Assembly (NCBI RefSeq): GCF_000378985.1
Contig: NZ_KB905370.1
Location: 3,493,342 to 3,557,341 of the forward strand
DNA length: 64,000 bases
Direction: 5' to 3'
Source: Ensifer sp. BR816
GTDB lineage: Bacteria > Pseudomonadota > Alphaproteobacteria > Rhizobiales > Rhizobiaceae
Shown: piece by piece, positions 31,421 to 38,954 of the stretch
How the letters are laid out: each line of letters begins with the position of its first letter
How positions within the stretch are numbered: position 1 is the first letter of the stretch
The notes under the pieces: model-generated
What the model was told of the DNA's origin: nothing
Databases searched by the model: none
The model's input: the letters and a program-made list of their open reading frames with translations, nothing else
Position numbers and translations under genes: made by a program

Positions 31421-32583
31421 AACGGTGCGCCTCCCTTCGACCGAAAGAAGGCGACGCCGACAAAGGTCTGGTTCACATGAACGCCGAGATGCTGTTCTCC
31501 ATAGGTGTTGAAGCCCACCACCCGATGTTGCCGGAACTGCTCGGACGCCTCACCATCCAGGCCCTTGCGCTCGATCTCAAGCTTGCGCAGGTAACAGTCG
31601 AAACCCAGAATGAAATCGGGCGCTTCGTCCTGGTCGCTGACGGCAAGCCCCGTGTCGAGCGTGCGGATGATTTCCTTGCCGCGACCGAGCGTCAACAGAA
31701 GGCCGTCGTCGATCGCCGAAAGAAAGGTGAGGCCCTGTTCGCCCTGGATCTGCTGGATCGCGCGCACGTGATAGAGATTGCGATTGCGCACCAGCACCGG
31801 GTTCTCGGCGAAAATCTTCGGCGACAGCTCAGCAACCGGCACCTCTACAAGGCGGGCATATTCCCGTGCCGCCGGTGAACCGTTGATCTCCAGAACCAGC
31901 CGCTCCTCAGGAACGGCGCGGGTGACGACCATGCGCTTGTCTGTCGGCTGGAAATGGTCGAAGCCGAGGCCGCTGAAAGCCAAATCGGTTTCCAGCAGCA
32001 AGAGTAGCGCCGCGTTGCTGTGGAACTCTCCATTGCGCAGCACCTGCGTGCGCTCGAACCGCAGCCCGTCGCCGGCCGAGCCGCCAAACACGGGAATGTC
32101 CTTCAGCCCGGCCTCCAGAGCTGCCATCAGGATATCCTCCTGCTTGGACAGTCCGTCGGCGAAAATCAGGGCAAGCCGCTTTCGGCCCGGCGTTGCGCGA
32201 AACTGCGAGACGAGCCGCTCCGTCTGCGACACGACGTCGGCAATCGAAACCGGGGAGATCGGTTTGAACAGGGTCGAGGCCACCCGAAAGTGGCGCCGCT
32301 CGAGGGCGATCGCCAGCAATGCGTCGTCTTCATAGCCCCGCGGCGTAATCTGGCCGGCCGTGGTGCAGCCGAAGACAACCGTATCCGCCAGCGACGTGCG
32401 CAGGGCCCTTGCGAGATCATCCGGCTGAAGCCTGCTCGGCACGAACAGAAGTATGAAGCTCGGCCGTGCCGTGGCGAGCTGCCGTTTGAGCTCGGCAAGG
32501 GCAACGGCCGCATCATCGGCACGCGACACGGCAATCCGCACCGCCTCCGCCGGTTTGCGGTCAAGATCGTTGACAGCCGTCAT
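31417..32583 (-). CDS. FIST N- and C-domain sensor protein
   Basis: 388 residues. The FIST_N region carries FILLFVPSRLQPDDLARALRTSLADTVVFGCTTAGQITPRGY and FGGSAGDGLRF; the FIST_C region carries INGSPAAREYARLV and VRAIQQIQGEQGLTFLSAIDDGLLLTLGRG, ending GFNTYGEQHLGVHVNQTFVGVAF. FIST proteins are cytoplasmic sensory modules thought to bind small molecules and usually sit beside kinases. The pairing with an overlapping kinase gene suggests it passes a signal to that kinase. Confidence 0.88.
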   Translation of the reverse strand: MTAVNDLDRKPAEAVRIAVSRADDAAVALAELKRQLATARPSFILLFVPSRLQPDDLARALRTSLADTVVFGCTTAGQITPRGYEDDALLAIALERRHFRVASTLFKPISPVSIADVVSQTERLVSQFRATPGRKRLALIFADGLSKQEDILMAALEAGLKDIPVFGGSAGDGLRFERTQVLRNGEFHSNAALLLLLETDLAFSGLGFDHFQPTDKRMVVTRAVPEERLVLEINGSPAAREYARLVEVPVAELSPKIFAENPVLVRNRNLYHVRAIQQIQGEQGLTFLSAIDDGLLLTLGRGKEIIRTLDTGLAVSDQDEAPDFILGFDCYLRKLEIERKGLDGEASEQFRQHRVVGFNTYGEQHLGVHVNQTFVGVAFFRSKGGAPL

Positions 32584-32612
32584 GCGCCGTCATCCTCCAC
32601 CTCTACGGCACC

Positions 32613-32698
32613 CTGCGTCCTTTCAGATGCACAAGGGCCGCTGCAGCACTTTGAATAGCTGCATGCTTTTGTCTTTAAATCGGCTGTGATCTGGGGAG
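32613..32698 (+). repeat. Dispersed intergenic repeat, copy C
   Basis: TGCGTCCTTTCAGATGCACA, GCCGCTGCAGCACTTTGAAT, AGCTGCATGCTTTTGTCTTT and AAATCGGCTGTGATCTGGGG form the fullest copy of the module. It lies between the response regulator and FIST genes. Confidence 0.7.
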
Positions 32699-32734
32699 CC
32701 ATGCAGTGGGCCCGGTGTGTTGTGCCGACGCACT

Positions 32735-33421
32735 TTATTGCAGGCTATGGCGGATCGAGACTTCGCGCACCAACATCGCCGCTTGTGTGCGATTGTGGAC
32801 CCCCAGCCGGCGCAGAAGCGCCGTGATATGGGCTTTGACCGTCGCCTCGGCCAGTTGCATCTCATAGGCGATCAGCTTGTTCGGCATCCCTTCGCAGATC
32901 AGCCCCAATATGCGGGTCTGCTGTTGCGACAAATGGGCGATCTTGCGCGAAATCGCCTCCACCGACATGTCCGTGGCCGGCGTGCGGGCCGGCATCGTGT
33001 AGCCGGGCGGCACATAGGTCTTGCCGGTCCAGATATCCTGCATCGCTTCCTGAAAATTCTGCCGGCCGATATCCTTGGGAATAAACCCCGCGGCACCGGC
33101 AGCAATGACCGACTGGACGATGTCTTTCGACATGATCGCCGAGATCACGATCACCGGGATGTCGGGCGACTTTTCCTTGATCTTGAGAAAACCGCTCAGA
33201 CCCGACGCATCAGGCAGGTTCAAATCAAGCATGATCAGATCGGGTGAGAACCGCATGCGCAATTGCTGGAGCGCTTCACCCAGCGAAGTCGCCGTTCGAA
33301 TTCGACGTGTGTTGAAGGTGTTCTCCATCGTCGCGGCGAGGGCATCGCAATAGAGCGGGTGATCATCGATCACCAGTGCCGATTTAATCGAAAGCGAGTG
33401 GACGGACTGGGCCTGCGACAT
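32735..33421 (-). CDS. LuxR/FixJ-type response regulator
   Basis: 228 residues. A receiver domain with acidic pair VIDDHP, phosphoacceptor Asp66 in LIMLDLNLPDAS, Thr/Ser position VISAIM and Lys in GFIPKD is followed by a LuxR helix-turn-helix (about 165-222: LSQQQTRILGLICEGMPNKLIAYEMQLAEATVKAHITALLRRLG). The ATG at 33421 has GGGAGAGAG upstream; a TTG at 33439 is less likely. It probably answers to the hybrid kinase next door and may control xoxF or pqq genes. Resembles ErbR/AgmR-type regulators. Confidence 0.85.
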   Translation of the reverse strand: MSQAQSVHSLSIKSALVIDDHPLYCDALAATMENTFNTRRIRTATSLGEALQQLRMRFSPDLIMLDLNLPDASGLSGFLKIKEKSPDIPVIVISAIMSKDIVQSVIAAGAAGFIPKDIGRQNFQEAMQDIWTGKTYVPPGYTMPARTPATDMSVEAISRKIAHLSQQQTRILGLICEGMPNKLIAYEMQLAEATVKAHITALLRRLGVHNRTQAAMLVREVSIRHSLQ

Positions 33422-33604
33422 GGCTCTCTCCCAAGACAATCTTCAGGTTGAGGGAGCAGCCGCAAACGACTCCAAGCTTCACTGGATACTATCTCTGCTC
33501 CCAACGCCGCCATGCTCTCCCCAGCACGACGCGGGACATTTTGTCGCACAGTTTTCCGGACGGGGCAATTGCAGAGTTCTCGCGCTCGCAACGCCGACGG
33601 TCGC

Positions 33605-33853
33605 CTATTCCCCCCGAAAAGGTTCAAACGCTTGGCGATAAGCGACAACGCCGGGTTGCGCACCGGTGATCACCCTTCCGTAAAGAGGCTGATCTGAACA
33701 GGCCGCCAGATGCGACATTTGCTGTCGTTCCGCGACTTGTTGGCCGGTCTTGAAGGCGACGCCAACGCCGATGCGGATGTCCTTGCTTCCCGACCGGAAA
33801 TTCGACGACAAGCTAAACAATGCCTCAATATCTGTGGCGATGGATAGGCCCAC
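33605..33853 (-). CDS. Small hypothetical protein, doubtful
   Basis: 82 residues with plausible composition (IATDIEALFSLSSNFRSGSK, QMSHLAACSDQPLYGRVIT) but no ribosome-binding site that I can see and no recognised family. It could be a conserved orphan or the remnant of a longer gene. The 33422-33604 stretch beyond it holds nothing recognised except the regulator's promoter. Confidence 0.3.
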   Translation of the reverse strand: MGLSIATDIEALFSLSSNFRSGSKDIRIGVGVAFKTGQQVAERQQMSHLAACSDQPLYGRVITGAQPGVVAYRQAFEPFRGE

Positions 33854-33860
33854 CGCGTCG

Positions 33861-33885
33861 AAACCGGCTACGATTTAAGGACGCA
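33861..33885 (+). repeat. Dispersed intergenic repeat, tail fragment D
   Basis: ACCGGCTACGATTTAAGGA matches the right end of the module in copies B and C. The body is missing. It marks the start of the decayed accessory stretch. Confidence 0.5.
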
Positions 33886-33924
33886 CGAAGCAGCGAATGG
33901 GAAGACGAGACACGCCAGCGAGAC

Positions 33925-34134
33925 TCAGATGCCCCGGCCAAAGTCGGGAAGCTTGCAGCGCCACTTCTTGACACGGAGAGCCGGGTGCTCCTGCGACCAT
34001 GCGGCGATGTACATGACGGACTGGAACATGCACTGGGTCAGAGAGGCTATGTCTTGAAGTTGCAGAGTTTCCTCTCGGCACCGGTCGGGTGCCGACACGA
34101 GGCATACCGTCAGTACGAGCGTTATCGGCCCCAT
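33925..34134 (-). CDS. Small secreted cysteine-containing protein
   Basis: 69 residues. A hydrophobic N-terminus (ITLVLTVCLVSA) precedes APDRCREETLQL, LTQCMFQSVMYIAAWSQEHPALRVKKWRCKLPD. The pattern C-REE...C...A.W...HP.WRV..W.C recurs, as I recall, in very small alphaproteobacterial exported proteins of unknown function. Three spaced mature cysteines. Isolated gene. Confidence 0.5.
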   Translation of the reverse strand: MGPITLVLTVCLVSAPDRCREETLQLQDIASLTQCMFQSVMYIAAWSQEHPALRVKKWRCKLPDFGRGI

Positions 34135-34561
34135 GAGAGTCCCCGTTTCCCCCCCCCGCGCTTATTTACGCATATGCTAATGGAAACTTCAATGAACGGG
34201 GGGTCGTTTGCGGGAGGGGGCGAAATACTACCTTAAGCGATCAGGCGGTTTACACTAGCGACCATGACAACTTTCATACGATAGGGATTTTTGGCGGGTT
34301 TCGCGACACAACAGCCGTTGGATAGTCTCCCTGTAGACGGCAAAGTGCGACCCAAGGACGAAGCCGCTCGCGCGGCACTGGCGCCCGTGGTGAGGGTGCA
34401 GCAAAGATCCTCTGCCGCTAAGTCTACCATCCACTAAATGATGATCATCACCACCCCAGACATCGCCCGTCTGGGCCGTGAAGCACGCGTATACTGTAGG
34501 CTCGTTCGCTCAGCGTAAAGGTGGCCATCACAGGTATCCTTGGCTTTGGAAGGATGGCACA
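34135..34561. other. Gap without supported gene
   Basis: 427 bp with lower GC than the C1 region, and stop codons in all frames apart from a 65-codon minus-strand frame (34233-34430) that has no family resemblance. The upstream part presumably holds the promoter of the 33925-34134 gene. Confidence 0.4.
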
Positions 34562-34768
34562 ATGCTGTCACCTCCCGAATACATTCCCGTGAAAGATGCA
34601 AGAAAGCTCGGCAGGATCTTTGAGCAGTTATTGGTTGAATACCGGACCACCCGGGACAGCGACGAAGCGGAGAGGTTTGCCAACCGATTGTTCACTGTTT
34701 ATCAGTCGGGTGTCCGGGACGCAAAGCTTCTGAAAGAGCTTACCATTCCCGTGGGTAGGCAGCGTTAG
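34562..34768 (+). CDS. Small conserved-looking protein, paralogue 1
   Basis: 68 residues from the ATG at 34562 with AAGGA upstream. The C-terminal half, LGRIFEQLLVEY...EAERFANRLFTVYQSGVRDAKLLKELTI, lines up closely with the protein at 35801 (LGTVFDELLAEY...EAEDLAARVFTLYQSSVRDLELLKTLAI). Likely an all-helical rhizobial protein of unknown function. The open frame continues upstream to 34478, but the similarity starts near the chosen ATG. Confidence 0.6.
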   Translation: MLSPPEYIPVKDARKLGRIFEQLLVEYRTTRDSDEAERFANRLFTVYQSGVRDAKLLKELTIPVGRQR

Positions 34769-34900
34769 GCAGTCTGAGGTCGCCGCCGCGCACCCCGCAG
34801 GAACATTCTCCCTCCGGCTCCTTTCAGGAGCGCTAGCATCTTTGATAACTCCTGCCGTGGCGCCGAGAGCCAAAGCAGCAGATCCATGCTATGTTTTCGT

Positions 34901-35134
34901 ATGGACGAATTGTCCTTGATCGAAAGCCGCCTGACCGCGACGGAGAAGCACGTGGCGGATGCGGCGAAACTCGTTTCGCTTCAACGCGACATCGTTACGA
35001 AACTCGAGGACGACGGCCGAGATGCCACAACGGCACGCAAGTTATTGGTATATTTTGGCCGGAGTCTGGCGCTGCATACAGCGGAGAGAGATCGTCTTAT
35101 CAGACAAATAAAGAGGATCGCAAACAAGACGTAA
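34901..35134 (+). CDS. Small helical protein
   Basis: 77 residues: MDELSLIESRLTATEKHV, then DAAKLVSLQRDIVTKLEDDGRDATTARKLLVYFGRSLALHTAERDRLIRQI. The heptad-like pattern suggests a helical hairpin. Similar proteins (ERRL...HV..GE..I..QR.I...LE.DG.DT..A..LL..F...) are frequent in rhizobia with no known role. An ATG at 34886 is also possible; neither has a clear ribosome site. Confidence 0.55.
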   Translation: MDELSLIESRLTATEKHVADAAKLVSLQRDIVTKLEDDGRDATTARKLLVYFGRSLALHTAERDRLIRQIKRIANKT

Positions 35135-35800
35135 GCAGCGCGTGGTTGTACTGGCAAGCGCACGAGGGGGTGACGAAAGGTTGGTTTGCCCGGCTTTTTG
35201 GTATGCCGGAACTAACTTCCGAGACGGGGCGTTTAAGATCGTCGCACAGCGACGAGCATGAAGGGACGGAGTTAGGGGAAGCGGTATTCAGAGGTTCCCC
35301 CGCACGATGCCGCTCCCCCTGGTCCGCCTGCAGGGGAACAAATCCCCCATCAGCCGTTACGAAATCGTGCTTCCTATCCGAGCGCCCGGAAGTTCTCCTC
35401 TGTAATGGTGCTTCAAGCAGTGTCCGCCATTTCCGCGGACACTGCTTGCTTATCCATAAAGGCGAGCGTCATACGCCTGTTAAGCCATTCAGATCATCGG
35501 AGATACGCACACTGCCGAAAATGACACGTCCAAGGTCGAGGATCATCCTCGGCCTGTATACCAAATGGAGGAACGCGATAATGCAGAACACGATGCGGCG
35601 AAGCGGCGCGCCATCCATAACATCCGCCTTAGCCTTGATTGCCACCTAATGCCGAAGAAAACGCGAGGCGTGACATTAACCGGTTGACGATCTTACATCG
35701 TGCGCGGAGCACGCGTATGCTGTATATTATAAAGATCTAATGCAAGGCATGGCCGCGCGGCTGGGAACTCCCGTTACCCCAACCGAGCCGAGGAGGCGCC
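35135..35800. other. Gene-poor gap with a perfect hairpin
   Basis: 666 bp without a supported gene. At 35415-35447 a perfect 12-bp inverted repeat (AAGCAGTGTCCG / CGGACACTGCTT, 9-nt loop) forms a strong hairpin that could be a terminator or a remnant of a mobile-element end. The rest is open in places but lacks codon character. Confidence 0.5.
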
Positions 35801-36007
35801 ATGGAGCGCCGCGACGAAGCTTCCCGACCGATCACTACTGCCGAAGTGGATATGCTCGGCACAGTGTTCGATGAGTTGCTGGCAGAGTATTGTATTCCAA
35901 GCGAAGGGCCGGAAGCGGAAGATCTGGCAGCCAGAGTGTTTACGCTCTACCAGTCAAGTGTGCGAGACCTTGAACTACTGAAGACGCTTGCCATCCGGTG
36001 TGGTTAA
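35801..36007 (+). CDS. Small conserved-looking protein, paralogue 2
   Basis: 68 residues. GAGGAGG lies 5 bp before the ATG. Related to the protein at 34562 (shared LxxxFxxLLxEY, EAExxAxRxFTxYQSxVRDxxLLKxLxI). Both are isolated single genes 1.2 kb apart, suggesting an old local duplication or separate arrivals of one family. Confidence 0.6.
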   Translation: MERRDEASRPITTAEVDMLGTVFDELLAEYCIPSEGPEAEDLAARVFTLYQSSVRDLELLKTLAIRCG

Positions 36008-36099
36008 AGCTCACGGGATAGTCGACCGCGAAGAATGACCGGAGTTTGCAAGAAAAGACGATCAGTGCCGACCGCACCAGCGGATAGCATCGGCAGGGC

Positions 36100-36741
36100 T
36101 TATCGATGTGCGACTTCGGAGGCTGCCAACACCAATTCCTCGCGATTTGGTGCCTCAAACGTGTGGAGCCCGGGCTCCAGAACTTCAATGAAGGTCCAGC
36201 GTACGATGCCCTCCCGATCGATCAGGAAGTGACCCACAAGCTGGGCTTGACCCGCCATCATCTGCTGATCAGCCTCGGTGATCTCATAGCCTTCCTTCTT
36301 GTTCAGAAACTCATTCTGGGTCATGACGTCCATCGGCTCCGGCATCTCGCCGGGCAAATAGATCCTTATTGCCATGAGCTCGTCCATCCCGACTTCCTGC
36401 AAGCCGAAAGCTCGGTGCGAGGCCCTCACCGGGTCGGATGCAGCAAGAAGATCGGTTAGAGGGTGGTAACGAAAATACAGTCGTGCGCGTTCGACGGGCG
36501 TGTTGACGACCGCCAGGCATTCGACGCCTTTCTCACGTAGCACCGGCTTAAGTTGCGCCATCACCGCAACATGGCGACGGCAGAACGGACAATGCAGGCC
36601 GCGAAACAAGCCGACCAATAAGGGACTTCGGCCACGAAAGTCATCGAGCGCGATCCTACCTTCGCGCGAGATCGCATCGAGCACAACATTTGGAGCCGGG
36701 TCGCCCGGCTGCAGCGGGCGGCCGCCACTGTTCCTGGACAT
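36100..36741 (-). CDS. Redoxin (AhpC/TSA-family peroxiredoxin-like) protein
   Basis: 213 residues. LQPGDPAPNVVLDAISREGRIALDDFRGRSPLLVGLFRGLHCPFCRRHVAVM is the redoxin start, with a CPFC active site in place of the usual peroxiredoxin PxxTxxC, as in AhpC/TSA-2-like proteins. GHFLIDREGIVRWTFIEV is the conserved C-terminal strand. Cytoplasmic thiol-redox role inferred; substrate unknown. GGAGGAGG precedes the ATG. Confidence 0.8.
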   Translation of the reverse strand: MSRNSGGRPLQPGDPAPNVVLDAISREGRIALDDFRGRSPLLVGLFRGLHCPFCRRHVAVMAQLKPVLREKGVECLAVVNTPVERARLYFRYHPLTDLLAASDPVRASHRAFGLQEVGMDELMAIRIYLPGEMPEPMDVMTQNEFLNKKEGYEITEADQQMMAGQAQLVGHFLIDREGIVRWTFIEVLEPGLHTFEAPNREELVLAASEVAHR

Positions 36742-37332
36742 AACAACCTCCTCCCCCGTATCAGTCGAGAAAGGCAGTCCATCATATCACGACACGCGGA
36801 TCATGGGGAAATTCACCTAACCTCCAGCCCTGCGACTGTACTATGCGCACCGCCGCCAACGGTCCCATTCAGCAGCCATTACCCCAATTGGGCGGTGCCC
36901 CTAATCCTTGCCTGCAAACTGTGCTGTGAGACCCTGAGTCCCCTCGGTTGTAGTGCGTGGGAGCCGGACAATGAAAATCAGAAGGACGACGAAAAAAATC
37001 CCGCAAAGGTCCAAAAGGCAGGTGGAAGCGCGTGCCTCACCGAGGAGGGGTTCAGCGCCATTGGGCGCGGCCCCCACAGCCCTGGTTTTCATATCGCGGG
37101 ATGTGGGCTCACGAGGGGGTGTCCGGGCACGTTCGAGGCGTGGCTCGTGAGCAAGGGCGTCATCTCGAGTGGTGGCCCACGGCATTAGCACGCTGAAAGT
37201 CGGCCATTACGCTGCCAGCAATGTTCTACGTCCGGCCTGGCTCGGCCAGGCGAAGACTATGGCGTTTGCGCTGGGTTCCAGAGGAATACACATCAACACG
37301 TGACACGGTGTCACTAGGCGGGGTGTGGACGG
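36742..37332. other. Gap without supported gene
   Basis: About 590 bp. A minus-strand frame at 36901-37191 contains one hydrophobic stretch (LLDLCGIFFVVLLIFIV) but has no clear start site or family resemblance. The right end leads into the SDR remnant. Nothing else was recognised. Confidence 0.4.
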
Positions 37333-37539
37333 ACCGAGTATGTCAGCCTGATTGCAGGCCGCGCCCAGGCTGCCGGTCAGACATTCGATGAACGTCTCGC
37401 TGCGGAAACCTCGAACATACCGCTTGGAAAACGTGGAACACCCGAAGAAGTAGCCGTCATTGTCGAGACGCTCTTATCGGAGTTTTCCGATCATCTGACC
37501 GGCGTCAATATCCTCTGTGACGGCACCCGCGCATGCTAG
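37333..37539 (+). pseudogene. 3' remnant of a short-chain dehydrogenase/reductase gene
   Basis: The last about 68 codons of an SDR: LAAETSNIPLGKRGTPEEVAVIVETLLSEFSDHLTGVNILCDGT, matching the usual IPLGRxGTPEEVA...ITGxxIxVDGG end. The catalytic YxxxK region and the NAD-binding N-terminus are absent upstream, and no start is present. A decayed fragment typical of a region shaped by repeated insertions and deletions. Confidence 0.75.
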
Positions 37540-37987
37540 GTCTTGGTTCAGGTGTTTCTTTCATCATTCCACATCATCGCTTTTGGATTGCCCATCCTTG
37601 CACCATGTCGCGCTGGCGACGAACGAGGTCGCGCTGGTTCAGGAAGAAGCTTGCAGCGGCGCCAGGAACAAACGCTTAAATTGCGCATTATCACATCGCG
37701 CCGTCCCTCAGCGGCGTCAGGTCCTCAGCCTGTTATGCAGTGCCCGCGCTGGTCCCCCGCGCGGGCACTCGCGCATTTAAACCATCGCTCTCGCAGGCGT
37801 GATCGTCGGAATGCTGACGGCGGAGGCGGAGACGGCGCACCGAACCTTCGAAGGGGTCTGCCAGATTTATCGGGGCCATCGGAGGAGGCGTGCCAGGCGC
37901 CATCGCTAGGGTCGGCTCCACACCCCTCCCCATTTGCAGAGTCGATCAGTTAGCAGCGCCCCTACCGATGGGGGCGCTGCTTCCCAT
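37540..37987. other. Gap without supported gene
   Basis: 448 bp. Short frames on both strands show no family resemblance and no ribosome sites. Probably decayed DNA. Confidence 0.4.
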
Positions 37988-38167
37988 TCATTTTCTCGAG
38001 AGATAGATCATCACCTTATCACGATCCGGCCCAACCTCGCGGATGGCCTCGAGCACCTCTTGTCGCGAAATGCCAAAAGTTCTCATCAGGAAGGCGACTT
38101 CATGTTCCTGCACAGAAACGAACTCGCTGTTGCTCCCGCTCCTGTCTTTGCCGTCGGGCATCGTCAT
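37988..38167 (-). CDS. DUF3606-type small protein
   Basis: 59 residues. The core FVSVQEHEVAFLMRTFGISRQEVLEAIREVGPDRDKVMIYL matches the DUF3606 pattern (YEVxYWxxxFGxSxxxLxxAVxxVGxxxxxV), a small helical protein common in rhizobia. AGGAGG lies just before the ATG at 38167. Function unknown; related proteins are often stress-induced. Short enough to be missed by length cut-offs. Confidence 0.7.
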   Translation of the reverse strand: MTMPDGKDRSGSNSEFVSVQEHEVAFLMRTFGISRQEVLEAIREVGPDRDKVMIYLSRK

Positions 38168-38251
38168 CCTCCTCCGGAACTCTTGCGGTTAATCAGCTAG
38201 AACCGATACCAGTCTCGGCAAGACAATGCGCATGCTGTGCTATGCAAATCC

Positions 38252-38674
38252 TCACGACTGATCCTGGTCGGCGAGCGCCTTCACAAGGCCTAGAGTCCGG
38301 CTCCGCACCTTTTCATCGGTGATCCGGGAGAAGGCGCGAATGAGCGCAAGGCCTTCAGCGCTTGACACGAATTGCGTTATTTCTGGTTGGGGACTCATTT
38401 CGGCGCTTCTGTCGCCGTTCTCGCCTGCTGCGCCCTCGAAGAAATACGAGACCGGCACATCCAATGCATCTGCGATCTGCTGGAGGCGGCTTGCACCGAC
38501 ACGGTTGGTGCCCTTCTCGTATTTTTGCACCTGCTGAAACGTCACCCCGATAACCTCGGCCAGCGCCATCTGTGTGATCTGCATCAAGGCCCTTCGCATC
38601 CGAATTCGTTGGCCGACATGAATGTCGACGGGCTCGGGCTTTCCCTTCATTCGTTCGGGGTTAGGGTTCTGCAT
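38252..38674 (-). CDS. XRE-family transcriptional regulator
   Basis: 140 residues. Helix-turn-helix at about 18-75: VGQRIRMRRALMQITQMALAEVIGVTFQQVQKYEKGTNRVGASRLQQIADALDVPVSYFFEG. The C-terminal tail (IRAFSRITDEKVRSRTLGLVKALA) is typical of a rhizobial group of regulators present in many copies per genome. It may act on its own promoter or on exsH next door; this is not shown by the sequence. Confidence 0.85.
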   Translation of the reverse strand: MQNPNPERMKGKPEPVDIHVGQRIRMRRALMQITQMALAEVIGVTFQQVQKYEKGTNRVGASRLQQIADALDVPVSYFFEGAAGENGDRSAEMSPQPEITQFVSSAEGLALIRAFSRITDEKVRSRTLGLVKALADQDQS

Positions 38675-38917
38675 GCAAATTCTCCATGTACTTTCAACGA
38701 ATCATAGCCCCTCCTCCTGTCTATCGTGGTTCCGTCAGCACTGTCTTTATATCGGCGGTTGTGTGGCGCGGCTGGATTTTCCCGCTTTCAGTCCGGTCCC
38801 GTGCTTCGTCGGGGAAACTGGATCGAGGAGATATGGGACAATATCAAGGATCAGGAGTCCCGGTCGCCGAGCACGTACTCGCCTTTGTAACCGGGCCCCG
38901 CCCGGTCGATTCAGCCT

Positions 38918-38943
38918 GACCGGCAGCCTTGGCGCTGCCGGTC
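38918..38943 (-). terminator. Hairpin after exsH
   Basis: Perfect 10-bp inverted repeat GACCGGCAGC / GCTGCCGGTC with a 6-nt loop, 11 bp downstream of the exsH stop. No strong U-run follows, so factor-independent termination is only likely. Confidence 0.6.
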
Positions 38944-38954
38944 TTGTTCGCCGC

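Noticed and set aside
34233..34430. 65-codon minus-strand frame
   Set aside because: Alanine/serine-rich with no start signal or conserved pattern.
36901..37191. Minus-strand frame with one hydrophobic segment
   Set aside because: Only a single membrane-like stretch in low-complexity surroundings; no start signal.
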